DNA of 64,000 bases. Origin: an uncultured Clostridia bacterium. Its GTDB lineage: Bacteria; Bacillota; Clostridia; Christensenellales; CAG-138. Location of the stretch: assembly GCA_947168565.1 (NCBI GenBank), contig CAMVMM010000002.1, positions 89,766-153,765 of the forward strand, read 5' to 3'. Under the pieces are notes generated by a model that was not told where the DNA came from, made no database searches, and was given only the letters and a program-made list of their open reading frames with translations. Each line of letters begins with the position of its first letter. Positions within the stretch are counted from its first letter, which is position 1. This document shows, piece by piece, positions 26,654 through 34,712 of this stretch. The translations under genes were made by a program, and so were the position numbers.

Positions 26654-27235
26654 TCAATACTGCGCCCGCTCGCCGCCGATGAGCTTGGGGCGGGTGCGCG
26701 CCATGGTTACGTTTGCGCAGCCGAGCTTCGTGTTTTCATTATGGATGGGCACCACCACGGCTCTCATGTGCATTCCGATGAAAACGCCGCCGATATCCAT
26801 GCCCGCGCGAGCCTTTGAGCGCAGATCCTCCACCACAACGGGATCGGAAAACCGCTGCATCGCCTGAACGCTCCACGCGCCGCCCGCATGAAGCGCGGGC
26901 TTGACGGAAACCTGCGTAAGATCGTATTTTTCCATGCATTCGCGCTCCACGACCAGCGCACGGTTCAGATGCTCGCAGCACTGGCAGGCAAGATAAAGCC
27001 CCTTTTCACGAACGCGGGGGAGCACGGTTTCCATAATTGCCTTCGCCACGTCCTCCGTGGAATGCTGCCCCATGTGGTAGCCCATCACGCGGCTGGTGCT
27101 GCAGCCGATAACGATGATATCGCCCCTGTGCAGCTCGTAAAAGCCCTCGGAGCAGGCTGCAAAAAGCTCGTTTATAGCCGCTTCCGCCTCGGTTTTTATG
27201 CTTTCAAGCGTGATATTGCCCTTTGATTCTTCCAT
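26654..27235 (-). CDS. UPF0340 (YwlG/TIGR01440) family protein
   Basis: A 193-residue cytoplasmic protein of the UPF0340 family, function unknown. Recognisable blocks are IIVIGCSTSRVMGYHMG (~42-58), YLACQCCEHLNRALVVER (~81-98), CMEKYDLTQVSVKPALHAGG (~100) and the final VTMARTRPKLIGGERAQY. Cysteines and histidines in the CQCCEHLNR stretch could form a metal or catalytic site. GGGAGGCTAAA precedes the ATG. It shares strand but no evident function with its neighbours. Confidence 0.88.
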   Translation of the reverse strand: MEESKGNITLESIKTEAEAAINELFAACSEGFYELHRGDIIVIGCSTSRVMGYHMGQHSTEDVAKAIMETVLPRVREKGLYLACQCCEHLNRALVVERECMEKYDLTQVSVKPALHAGGAWSVQAMQRFSDPVVVEDLRSKARAGMDIGGVFIGMHMRAVVVPIHNENTKLGCANVTMARTRPKLIGGERAQY

Positions 27236-27297
27236 TTTAGCCTCCCGCAGGCAAGCTCAGACCCTATCCGAGCCAAGGCCCGCTTGTTTATATTATA

Positions 27298-27336
27298 ATA
27301 CTGTGAAGCGGGGCGGCGCCCCGGGCTCCACAGTAT
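27298..27336. repeat. Compound palindrome between the SGNH and UPF0340 genes
   Basis: ATACTGTG (27298-27305) pairs with CACAGTAT (27329-27336), and inside it CGGGGC (27309-27314) pairs with GCCCCG (27318-27323). TATAAT-like boxes flank it on both strands. There is no T-run, so it may be an operator or an inefficient terminator of the gene ending at 27388. Confidence 0.55.
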
Positions 27337-27387
27337 AATTATACTACCCATTTACGCTTTTTTCAATCTTATGCTGTTCCGCTTATA

Positions 27388-28926
27388 CTATTCCGCATCC
27401 GAAACGTTGGGATCGGGCGCAGAGGACTGATTTTCGGCCTCGTCCGCAGGAGCGGTTTCGCCGTTTTCGGGGGAGCTTTCGCGTTCAAGGTCTCCGTTTT
27501 CACCGTTTACGCCGTTTACGCCGTTTACGCTGTTTACGCCGTTTTCACCGTTTTCACCGTTTACGCCGCTCTCGCCGTTTTCGCCGCCGCCTTCCGGAAT
27601 GGATATAAGTCCAACGGAGGCAAGCCCCGCGCTTGCCGCGCCGACTATTTTGCGCGTTCTTTTGCGCACCGCCGCCCCAACGAGCGCACCGAAGGAAACC
27701 ACCGCCGCCGCGCCCCCGATAACGAGGGGCAGAACGGGGATCTTCGGGGCGGCGCCTTCTTTCGCTTCACCGTTTTCATTCGGCTCGCGCTTCACCGCCC
27801 AAAAATCGTCCTCATCCGAGGCGGGCTTTTTGCCGTCAAGGATGAACGCATAGGGCGGAAGCACCGCTCTTCTGCCTGCAAGATAGCTTGCGCCGCTGCG
27901 CTTTTTCGCCTCAAGCTCATCTATCTTTTTTTGAACGCAGGCGCGGTAAACCTCCGAGCCGAGAAGGTTCGGGTGCAGGGAGCCCGCGTAGGCGGCCTTT
28001 CCGCCGTCAATATCGTTCGCGCCAGCGCCTAAGATTATGCGGTGGATGTATTCGCCCTCCGGCGGGGCGGCTCTGCCGTCATCATCCGAGGAATACGCTT
28101 CGTGAGAGTCGAAGCCGTTTTCAACGGATACAAAATGAATCCTCATGCCGCCGAAGCGAAGCGCCGCAATAAGGTATTCTATCTGCCGGTTCAAATCGGA
28201 AACCGCGCTGTTCAAAAGCTCCGTTGCCTGCCTGCTGAAAAGCGTTTTGCTTATCATGCCGCCGAAAAGGCGCGGATAGCCCGCCACTATGATCTCCGCC
28301 TGCGGCCCCGCCGCCTCCGCTATGCCATGATACGCCTTCAAAAGCCCGTCCCTTATGCCGCCGGGCGCATAAAAGCTCTGCCAGAGCGAATCGAGCTTCA
28401 TCTTCAAAAAGCTCATGCCTATATAGGTGTGCGCCGCGGCCGCTCTTGAGATCATCTCGCTGAAGCAGGCGTCGTTTCCGCCAAGCGTGAGGGTAACGTA
28501 ATCCGCTTTTCTATCGCCCAGGGTCTTGAAAATTTCGATCTGCGGCGGCAGAAGCGTGGTGGGATAGGTGCGGAAAAGCTGCGTGTTTTCCTCGGTTTTT
28601 GAAATAAGCACGCGCCCCGTTTTGGGCTGCGGCTCAAGGATATGCTTTGCCCTTGCGCCGGACGCCGCCGCGAAAAACCAGTTTTCGCCCCGATGAAGCG
28701 CCATCTCGCCCGAAACCGCCGGAAGGGTGAGCCTGCCGGGCCAGCTTTTCTGCGATCTGTGCGCAAGGAAATCGGGCTCGGTGTACCTTTCCGCCCCGTC
28801 CTGCGCATAGAAGGGCTCTATGCCCTCTCCGGATGAGAATGAATCGCCGAGCGAAACTATCACGCGGGAGCTGAGCGCGCCGCCCTCGCGCAAGGCCTCG
28901 GCCTTTATTGCCTTTATCCTGTCCAA
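27388..28926 (-). CDS. SGNH/GDSL hydrolase with C-terminal membrane helix and repetitive tail
   Basis: A 512-residue protein. Block I with the nucleophile Ser is SLGDSFSSGEG (residues ~25-35), block III is TLGGNDACF (~147) and the catalytic His is in SLHPNLLG (~318); this matches secreted SGNH esterases with an AHRSxxSWPG segment. Unexpectedly there is no N-terminal signal peptide. A single membrane helix lies at ~405-430, followed by basic residues and an Asn-Gly-Glu-Val repeat tail (NGENGVN type, ~450-490) encoded by a 9-bp DNA repeat. The start is TTG at 28926 with GGAGGGAAGGA before it. Substrate unknown. Confidence 0.8.
   Translation of the reverse strand: MDRIKAIKAEALREGGALSSRVIVSLGDSFSSGEGIEPFYAQDGAERYTEPDFLAHRSQKSWPGRLTLPAVSGEMALHRGENWFFAAASGARAKHILEPQPKTGRVLISKTEENTQLFRTYPTTLLPPQIEIFKTLGDRKADYVTLTLGGNDACFSEMISRAAAAHTYIGMSFLKMKLDSLWQSFYAPGGIRDGLLKAYHGIAEAAGPQAEIIVAGYPRLFGGMISKTLFSRQATELLNSAVSDLNRQIEYLIAALRFGGMRIHFVSVENGFDSHEAYSSDDDGRAAPPEGEYIHRIILGAGANDIDGGKAAYAGSLHPNLLGSEVYRACVQKKIDELEAKKRSGASYLAGRRAVLPPYAFILDGKKPASDEDDFWAVKREPNENGEAKEGAAPKIPVLPLVIGGAAAVVSFGALVGAAVRKRTRKIVGAASAGLASVGLISIPEGGGENGESGVNGENGENGVNSVNGVNGVNGENGDLERESSPENGETAPADEAENQSSAPDPNVSDAE
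27495..27590. repeat. 9-bp repeat array in the SGNH hydrolase tail
   Basis: Successive 9-bp units of the TTTACGCCG / TTTTCACCG type (plus-strand reading) run through this segment and encode the Asn-Gly-rich tail. The unit keeps the reading frame, so copy changes would alter length only. Confidence 0.8.
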
Positions 28927-28982
28927 ATCCTTCCCTCCGCCGCCGGCGGGCTCTGCCGCCGTATGCCTGAGTGTTTACCGCA

Positions 28983-29011
28983 ATATTATACTTTCGCCGC
29001 CGCTTTGTCAA
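28983..29011 (-). promoter_or_regulatory. Promoter of the SGNH hydrolase gene
   Basis: On the minus strand TTGACA (29006-29011), 17 bp, TAATAT (28983-28988), ending about 55 bases before the TTG start. Confidence 0.65.
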
Positions 29012-29031
29012 TATGCCGAAAAGCAGCGAGC

Positions 29032-29106
29032 GAAACGGCAATAATACTTATTCTGTTGATGTGCAATACGTACCGCCGGAATACTCGGCTTTTATCGGCA
29101 CGTCAA
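29032..29106 (+). repeat. Dispersed hairpin element, copy 2
   Basis: Begins GAAACGGCAATAATACTT like copy 1, then the stem TTGATGTGC (29056-29064) / GCACGTCAA (29098-29106) around TACGTACCGCCGGAATACTCGG. It ends five bases from the stop codon of the GntR gene and abuts the SGNH promoter. Compared with copy 1 one G is missing in the loop. Confidence 0.8.
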
Positions 29107-29111
29107 TGAAT

Positions 29112-29489
29112 TTATTCCGAATAGCTTTCATCTATAAGCTCAATAAGCTCCTCCAGGGTAAGCTCAAGCCTTTTCAGCGCGGAAAAGCACTCCTTAAGCT
29201 CCGCAAGCGCAAGCTCGCGCCGCAGCCGTGAGCGCTCATCAAGGCTCAAATCGGCAATAAAGCAGCCGCGCCCCACCATGGAAACGATGAAGCCGTCCCT
29301 CTCCAGCTCCTCCCAGGCGCGTTTTATGGAAATAACGCTTATGCCGAGGCTGTTTGCAAGCGCACGAATAGGGGGCAGGCAATAGCCCCCTTCAAGTTTT
29401 CCGGTCACGGTCTGAAACGCTATCTGCTCGTAGAGCTGGCGGTAGATCGGCTTATCGGACGTATTCAGTATGGATAGGGAAAGCTCCAT
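29112..29489 (-). CDS. GntR-family regulator, YtrA type
   Basis: A 125-residue DNA-binding protein. The winged-helix domain (residues ~10-75) shows PIYRQLYEQIAFQTVTGKLEGG and LPPIRALANSLGISVISIKRAWEELERDGFIVSMVGRGCF, the GntR pattern; the short helical tail is that of the YtrA subfamily, which represses ABC-transporter operons it is encoded with. GGAGAAGG precedes the ATG at 29489. It is the last gene of the ABC operon and probably controls the promoter at 31165-31193. Confidence 0.9.
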   Translation of the reverse strand: MELSLSILNTSDKPIYRQLYEQIAFQTVTGKLEGGYCLPPIRALANSLGISVISIKRAWEELERDGFIVSMVGRGCFIADLSLDERSRLRRELALAELKECFSALKRLELTLEELIELIDESYSE

Positions 29490-29507
29490 AAAGCCCTTCT
29501 CCAAATA

Positions 29508-30182
29508 CTATATTTCCGCCCCCTCATAAAAGCGCGAGGCTATGATGAAGGTGATAAGGTTTACTGCTATAAATACCGCAGCGGCTCCCGCAAGGAAGGG
29601 GAGCTGGGCAAGAAGCTCCGCCTGCCCCGTGCCGTTCAGCGTCAAGCCCCCGCCCTGCGGCCTGCACACAAGGTTTTCAAGCCCAAGGGAGATCGCGGAG
29701 TAGGCAAGCATGCCCACGAAGCTGCGAACGTAGATCTTGAACTGCCCCCTGTATGCGCCGGGGATCACTATTATATTGTATGCCGCGTAGCCGAGCAGGC
29801 ATATCGAGTAAAGGGTGATATTGATATTCATTCCGGCGGGGTTGGCCTCGCCGATCCGCGCATGAAGCCCTCCTGCAAGAAAAGCAAAGGGGATCGTGAC
29901 AGCAAGCTGCGCAAGCTCAAGGCAAACAACCGTAAGCAGCCTTGAAAGCACGGATTCGCGCTTTTTCACGGGCAGAAGCCCGCTCGCCTCATGGTCCTTG
30001 TACTGAAGATCCAGCGTGAAGATATTCATTATTCCAATAAGAATATAGAAAAATCCCACGGGGCGCGGATAGCTCGGAATAAACAGCATACAAGCGGCAA
30101 GCGCGAAAAAGATGAACACCGTGGGGTGCATGAGCAGCGCAAGATCCTTTTTTATAAGGTTTTTTATATTGATGAACGACAT
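29508..30182 (-). CDS. ABC-2 type permease
   Basis: A 224-residue membrane protein with about six hydrophobic helices (for instance ~20-35, 40-58, 85-108, 120-140, 150-168, 195-215). The N-terminus FINIKNLIKKDLALLM and the PVKKRESVLSRLLTVV cytoplasmic segment are typical of ABC-2 permeases of the PF13346-like group. It follows the ATPase gene by 15 bases and precedes the GntR gene, so it is the membrane part of this exporter. Substrate is unknown; YtrA-linked systems often answer to envelope-acting compounds. Confidence 0.85.
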   Translation of the reverse strand: MSFINIKNLIKKDLALLMHPTVFIFFALAACMLFIPSYPRPVGFFYILIGIMNIFTLDLQYKDHEASGLLPVKKRESVLSRLLTVVCLELAQLAVTIPFAFLAGGLHARIGEANPAGMNINITLYSICLLGYAAYNIIVIPGAYRGQFKIYVRSFVGMLAYSAISLGLENLVCRPQGGGLTLNGTGQAELLAQLPFLAGAAAVFIAVNLITFIIASRFYEGAEI

Positions 30183-30197
30183 ATTAACCTCCTTTGC

Positions 30198-31061
30198 TCA
30201 GCTCTGCGCGTGCTCGTATTTTTCGGTATAGATCATGATGGATTCAATATCCGCCTTCGCCGTTTGCAGCCCGTCCGCAAGATGCAGCGCATCCTCTCTT
30301 ATCAGCCCCGTAAAGCCGAAGGGCGTTTGCTTTATGCCGATGAGCGCCTGCTTGAGGGCGGGGGAGAGCGCGTCAAGTCCGCCCTGAACGAGCCTGTATG
30401 CGCCCGTTACCTGCTCGCGGTCGCCGCTCATAACTATTTCACCATCCTTTATATAAACGATATGATCCGCGCATTTATCAAGATCGCTCGTGATATGCGT
30501 CGAAAAAAGGATGCTCCTTTCGCCGTCCGAAACGAAATCGCGGAATATGTCCATTATTTCATCGCGCGAAACGGGGTCGAGCCCGCTCGTCGGCTCATCC
30601 AGAACAAGCAGCTTCGCATCGTGCGAAAGCGCAAGAGCAAGGGCGTATTTCACCTTCATGCCCGCCGAAAGCTCCTTTATCCGCTTGCCCTCGTCAAGCT
30701 GAAAGCGGGAGAGCAGCTCGCGGTATTTTTTATCGTTCCAATTGGAATAGAAGCGGCGGAAGGCGGCTGTAACGGTTTTAAGCTTCTTTGCGCTGTAATA
30801 CTCAAACCCGCCGAACACAACTCCTATATCCTTTTTGCATTCCACCTCATGCTCCGGCATCGCCCTGCCGAAAAGCTTCACCTCGCCGCCGCTCCTTGAG
30901 GACAGCCCGAGTATCACCTTGAGCGTGGTGGTTTTGCCCGCGCCGTTTCTGCCTATAAAGCCGGTGATGCAGCCGCTTTCCACGCAAAGGGAAACGCTTT
31001 TCAGCTCAAACCCGCCGGGAAACGCCTTGATTATGTTTCTTGCCTCAAGCACTTTGGGCAT
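30198..31061 (-). CDS. ABC transporter ATP-binding protein
   Basis: A 287-residue ATPase. Walker A is GRNGAGKTTTLK (~38-49), the signature is KELSAGMKVKYALALAL (~132), Walker B LLVLDEPTSGLDP (~155) and the switch His is in FSTHITSD (~188). The signature LSAGM is a variant of LSGGQ, common in ABC-2 drug or lantibiotic exporters. The start at 31061 has AAAAGGAGG eight bases upstream; the longer frame to 31205 would begin inside the promoter. It is the first gene of the operon. Confidence 0.93.
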   Translation of the reverse strand: MPKVLEARNIIKAFPGGFELKSVSLCVESGCITGFIGRNGAGKTTTLKVILGLSSRSGGEVKLFGRAMPEHEVECKKDIGVVFGGFEYYSAKKLKTVTAAFRRFYSNWNDKKYRELLSRFQLDEGKRIKELSAGMKVKYALALALSHDAKLLVLDEPTSGLDPVSRDEIMDIFRDFVSDGERSILFSTHITSDLDKCADHIVYIKDGEIVMSGDREQVTGAYRLVQGGLDALSPALKQALIGIKQTPFGFTGLIREDALHLADGLQTAKADIESIMIYTEKYEHAQS

Positions 31062-31142
31062 TTTTGCTCCTCCTTTTGCGGCGCGGTGTGCTCTGGGTCG
31101 ATCCGGATCCGGATTAGCTTCGCCAAAGCCTCGCCGCCGTCG

Positions 31143-31200
31143 ATTGTGCATATTGATTATACACAATATAACACCTGCCGACGCTTTTGTCAACAGGTGT
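31143..31200 (-). promoter_or_regulatory. Promoter and candidate GntR operators of the ABC operon
   Basis: The minus-strand promoter is near consensus: TTGACA (31188-31193), 17 bp, TATATT (31165-31170). An inverted repeat ACACCTG (31171-31177) / CAGGTGT (31194-31200) embraces the -35 and spacer, and a second one ATTGTG (31143-31148) / CACAAT (31162-31167) overlaps the -10 and start. Both are suitably placed for repression by the operon's own YtrA-type GntR protein. Confidence 0.75.
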
Positions 31201-31233
31201 TTCAAGAAAAAACGTAACTATTTATTTGCGAAA

Positions 31234-31330
31234 TCAAAAATTAACCGTAAAATAAAGTATTCCAAGCACCAATCTCATCACCGATATCGCGTCCCCGATG
31301 GTGATGGAGCCGCTTGAGTCCATATCCCCG
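31234..31330 (-). pseudogene. Relic of a dockerin-like repeat
   Basis: The minus strand encodes NGDMDSSGSITIGDAISVMRLVLGI followed by nine residues and a stop. This is the Ca-binding loop and helix of a type I dockerin half, closely resembling GDIDGNGSVSVADAISTLRLSMGI in the intact surface protein at 58908-60008. No start codon or upstream domain is joined to it; beyond it lies a 14-bp tandem repeat. I read it as the 3' end of a lost gene. The rest of 31062-31616 holds promoters and repeats only. Confidence 0.5.
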
Positions 31331-31371
31331 TTCAGCGGAAAGGCAAGCTCGGCTTCGGGCTTTTGGCACCG

Positions 31372-31427
31372 CCAAAGTATCCTCGGCAAAGTATCTTCGG
31401 CAAAGCATCTTCGGCAAAGCATCCTCG
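31372..31427. repeat. 14-bp tandem repeat, four copies
   Basis: Four consecutive units of GCAAAGTATCTTCG type (first base variable, GTAT or GCAT in the middle) start at 31372, 31386, 31400 and 31414. The 14-bp period breaks any reading frame, which fits decay of the dockerin-like reading frame alongside. Confidence 0.85.
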
Positions 31428-31566
31428 GCTGCGCCTCTTTGGCAGCGCTTCTTTGTCAGGATTTGCTGAGGCGGCGCAAATAATATAGATATGAAGCAAA
31501 GGCGCGGCGTAAAAATCCGTACAAACCGATGTTGCGGAAATGCCATTATTGCGGGCGCGAAACAGC

Positions 31567-31595
31567 TTGACGGACAAGGGATTTTATATTATACT
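31567..31595 (+). promoter_or_regulatory. Promoter of the VWA-lipoprotein operon
   Basis: TTGACG (31567-31572), 17 bp, TATACT (31590-31595), about 20 bases before the first start codon at 31617. Confidence 0.7.
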
Positions 31596-31616
31596 ACTAT
31601 CAATGGAGATGACAAT

Positions 31617-32012
31617 ATGCTTGAGCGCAGAACACGAACCATTCAAAAAAAGATAAAGGCGGCCGGCGAGGAGATACTCTCCGTGCAAAAGGCGATAGGG
31701 GAGCTGCTTGAAGGCCCCATAGCGCCGGGGGATGCGGGCGTTGCGTTCAGATGCAGGCTGCTTTTGAACCGCTGCACCGCGATAGACGAGGAGCTTTCAA
31801 GCCTTATAGAGAGCCTGCCCGAGCGCAGCGGCACCGCCGTATCGCGCAGCCTTGCCGCGCAGAACAGGCAGCTTTTGCTTCTTCAAAAAAACACGCTGAA
31901 TTCGCTGCTCGACAGCATGAAAAAAAGCGGAAACGCGCTTGAAACCGCCAAAAAAATGGAGCTGGAGGCCGAATCGCTCAGGATCGGAGAAAGGATAAGA
32001 AAAAAATGCTGA
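31617..32012 (+). CDS. Small helical (coiled-coil) protein, first gene of VWA operon
   Basis: A 131-residue soluble protein that looks almost wholly helical, with heptad-like stretches (RTIQKKIKAAGEEILSVQKAIGELL; AAQNRQLLLLQKNTLNSLLDSMKKS; ETAKKMELEAESLRIGERIRKK). No domain is recognised. The start at 31617 is set by the GGAG upstream and by the promoter at 31567-31595, which excludes longer frames. Its stop overlaps the start of the next gene by 7 bases, so the two products are probably made in equal amounts and act together. Confidence 0.7.
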   Translation: MLERRTRTIQKKIKAAGEEILSVQKAIGELLEGPIAPGDAGVAFRCRLLLNRCTAIDEELSSLIESLPERSGTAVSRSLAAQNRQLLLLQKNTLNSLLDSMKKSGNALETAKKMELEAESLRIGERIRKKC

Positions 32013-32797
32013 TCAGAATTATAAAAAAGAATATCGGATGGCTGCTGCTTGCCGCCGTGGCGCTGCTGCCGCTGCTGCTTGTTTCGGCAAACTCCACCGC
32101 GATTATCCAGAATACGGGCGTGCATTCGCTGAACACCTTCCGGATAATCGCCTATATCATCGCCGCCGCGGGCATAGCGCTTGCGCTCATCAAAATAATC
32201 GTGAGCGCGGTTCGCATATCGAGCGAGCAGAGGCACAAAACCCGCACCGAGCAGGAGATAGAGGCGCTGAAGGCGAGGAAGGAGCAGGAGGAAAGAAACG
32301 CCAGGGCGAAGCTGAACGTTAAGGGCCCCTTGAAGGACAGCGTGATCTATGAGCGCCTGAAGAGCCGGCTCAACGAGGATTGGGGCAGGCTCAGCACCAC
32401 CAAGATACCCGCGCTCATGAGCGATATCCTTCGCCAGATGGACGATATGAATTCCTATCAGGCCAAGCTCTCAAGGCTGCTTGTGAACAACGGCGCGGAT
32501 TATCTGGACGACACGAACGGCGTGCTTGAAAGCGTGGAGCAGAATATCCTGCGCAAGGTGCGCAAGGTGCTGAACTGCTTCGTGGTGTATGAACCCAGCC
32601 GCGTGGAGGACGTTCAAAAAATGCAGACCCTGCTTGAGGAAACCTGCGCTTCAAACGAAAGCCAGCTCAACAACGTGAAGGAATTTCTGCTTGCGATAAC
32701 GGATTTTCTGAACAGGCAGGGGGACGACAACAACGGCGCGGAGAAGCTGGAGATCTATAAAAGAACCATCATGGAATCCATCACGGATAAGGACTGA
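32006..32797 (+). CDS. Membrane-anchored coiled-coil protein of VWA operon
   Basis: A 263-residue protein with two membrane helices (about residues 10-28 and 45-68) separated by a short outside loop, then a charged coiled coil (SSEQRHKTRTEQEIEALKARKEQEERNARAK, ~70-100) and a helical cytoplasmic domain to the end. I recognise no family; the layout recalls XpaC/TelA-neighbourhood proteins that accompany VWA proteins, but motif support is lacking. ATGCTGA overlap with the preceding gene and a 49-base gap to the VWA lipoprotein gene support one operon. Confidence 0.7.
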   Translation: MLIRIIKKNIGWLLLAAVALLPLLLVSANSTAIIQNTGVHSLNTFRIIAYIIAAAGIALALIKIIVSAVRISSEQRHKTRTEQEIEALKARKEQEERNARAKLNVKGPLKDSVIYERLKSRLNEDWGRLSTTKIPALMSDILRQMDDMNSYQAKLSRLLVNNGADYLDDTNGVLESVEQNILRKVRKVLNCFVVYEPSRVEDVQKMQTLLEETCASNESQLNNVKEFLLAITDFLNRQGDDNNGAEKLEIYKRTIMESITDKD

Positions 32798-32846
32798 CGG
32801 CGAAAAGCTTCGCCGGATGAAGGCGCTATTCTGAAAGGAGAAAACA

Positions 32847-34514
32847 ATGCGTAAATTCACAGTATTTGTATTAACGGCCGTAATGCTTCTTGCCTGCTTC
32901 GCCGGGTGCAGCAAGTATAAAAACGGCTCGAATCAGCTCACCTACGACGAGGCGATCACGGAGCTGAACGCCCTTATGAAAAAGGTAAACGTTACCAGGG
33001 TTTCAAACCCCGTGCTGGACGTGGACTCCGTTGAGCCCAGCGAGGCGGACGCGCTTTCGGATATAAGCGTTTTTCCGCTCACCACCAGGGGAAACGGGCA
33101 GATCGATATAGAGATCGCCGCCGACACCGAGCTTTCCGATGAAGCCGCGCCGGACGATTGGGGCAACGTGGTTGCCGACAGGTTCAACCGCGAGGGCTTC
33201 ACCGTGAACGGCAAGAGCGTTTCGGTCTCCATCCGCAAGATCACGGGCGGCGAGGTGGTCACCTATATGCGTGCGGATGCTTACCGGCCCGATCTGTATA
33301 TCCCCAGCCACGGCGCGTGGGGCAAGATGCTGGACGCCTCCGGCATACGCACCATAACGCTTACCGAAAGGCTGCTTGGCAACACCGCCGGCATACTTAT
33401 CAGCAACAAGGTTTACGATGATTTCATCGCCAAATACGGCGAGGCGAACATGAAAACCGTTATAGAGGCCACCATCGCGGGAGACCTCACCTTTGCCTAC
33501 ACCAACCCCTACACCTCCAGCACGGGCCTGAATATGCTGACCATGATCCTGAAGGCGTTTGACGACAGCAATCCCCTTTCGCAGACGGCGGCCGAAAAGC
33601 TGCTTTCCTATCAGCGCAAATCGCCCCCCGTTGCGTACACCACCGCCGTTATGCGCAATAAGGCGGCAAAGGGCATAATCGACGCAATGGTTATGGAGGA
33701 GCAGGCGTACGTGCTCACCCCCGCGCTTTCTGACTTTATCTATATTCCCGAGGGCATTCGCCACGATCACCCCGTGTTCACCTTCGACTACGTGAGCGAG
33801 GAAAAAAGGCAGGCGGCGCAGCTCTTTATAGATTACTGCATGAGGGAGGAGAACCAAAAGCTGGGGTACGACAAGGGCTTCAACCGCCACAATGAATACG
33901 CCGGCAGGGAGCCGGGGCTGGACGGCGCGGGCTACCTTCAGGCGCAGGCGCTGTGGAAAAAGAATAAAAACGGCGGCATACCCACCGTGGCGGTGTTCGT
34001 TGCCGATACCTCCGGCTCGATGGCGGGCACCCCGCTTGCGGAGCTCAAAAGCTCGCTTATCGCAAGCTCCGCCTATATAAACTCGGATAGCTACATAGGG
34101 CTTGTGAGCTATTCGGACGGCGTTGTGAAGCATCTTGACGTGAAGCCCTTCGACGATAAGCAGAGGGCGTATTTCTCCGGCGAGGTGAAATCGCTCCGCG
34201 CAGCGGGCAGCACCGCCACCTACGACGCCGTGCTTGCGGCGCTCGAGATGCTTGCGGAGGTCAAAAAGACCCTGCCCGAATGCCGCCCGATACTGTTTGT
34301 GCTTACGGACGGTGAGCAGAACGTGGGCTGGAGCCTCAGCCGCATCAAGCCGGTCGTGGACGGCATGGACGTGCCTGTTTACACCATAGCCTATAACTAC
34401 CGTGACACCGGTGCGCTTGAGGAGCTTTCCAATATAAACGAAGCGGTGAACATCAAGGCGGACAGCGACAATATCGTGAACGAGCTTCGCAACCTGTTCA
34501 ACGTTGAGTCCTAA
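32847..34514 (+). CDS. Lipoprotein with solute-binding-like region and C-terminal VWA domain
   Basis: A 555-residue protein with a lipoprotein signal (LLACFAGCSK, Cys21 modified). Residues ~70-365 look like an extracellular solute-binding fold: YRPDLYIPSHGAWGKML, TERLLGNTAGILISNKVYDDF, ANPYTSSTGLN-like (here YTNPYTSSTGLNML) and a PVFTFDYVSEEKRQAAQLFIDY segment as in molybdate/extracellular binding proteins. From ~375 a von Willebrand A domain follows with an intact MIDAS: DTSGSMAG, then ATYDAV with the Thr and TDGEQN with the Asp. Metal-dependent protein binding on the cell surface is likely. AAAGGAG precedes the ATG. Confidence 0.85.
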   Translation: MRKFTVFVLTAVMLLACFAGCSKYKNGSNQLTYDEAITELNALMKKVNVTRVSNPVLDVDSVEPSEADALSDISVFPLTTRGNGQIDIEIAADTELSDEAAPDDWGNVVADRFNREGFTVNGKSVSVSIRKITGGEVVTYMRADAYRPDLYIPSHGAWGKMLDASGIRTITLTERLLGNTAGILISNKVYDDFIAKYGEANMKTVIEATIAGDLTFAYTNPYTSSTGLNMLTMILKAFDDSNPLSQTAAEKLLSYQRKSPPVAYTTAVMRNKAAKGIIDAMVMEEQAYVLTPALSDFIYIPEGIRHDHPVFTFDYVSEEKRQAAQLFIDYCMREENQKLGYDKGFNRHNEYAGREPGLDGAGYLQAQALWKKNKNGGIPTVAVFVADTSGSMAGTPLAELKSSLIASSAYINSDSYIGLVSYSDGVVKHLDVKPFDDKQRAYFSGEVKSLRAAGSTATYDAVLAALEMLAEVKKTLPECRPILFVLTDGEQNVGWSLSRIKPVVDGMDVPVYTIAYNYRDTGALEELSNINEAVNIKADSDNIVNELRNLFNVES

Positions 34515-34628
34515 AGCGCCAAGGGCATGGGGCGAAAGGGAAACGGCAAGGGTGAGTGCAAAAGCGTGCGCTTGAACGCAAAAGCGTGAGCCTGAACCAA
34601 GGTCCTTTCCGCCGTACAGAATAAAATG

Positions 34629-34658
34629 CGGGGCTGCGCTGTGCGGCCCCGTTTGGAT
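34629..34658 (+). terminator. Terminator after the VWA operon
   Basis: CGGGGC (34629-34634) and GCCCCG (34646-34651) form a stem followed by TTTGGATT. The T-run is short, so efficiency is uncertain. Confidence 0.5.
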
Positions 34659-34712
34659 TAAAGTGCGCTGCGGAGGGCTTCGCCTCAGATCACAGGCGTT
34701 AAAAAGGAAAGC

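Noticed and set aside
31372-31427. Possible CRISPR array
   Set aside because: The 14-bp units are directly adjacent with no spacers and no cas genes are in the window. The same applies to the repeats at 1425, 13773, 9751 and 27495.
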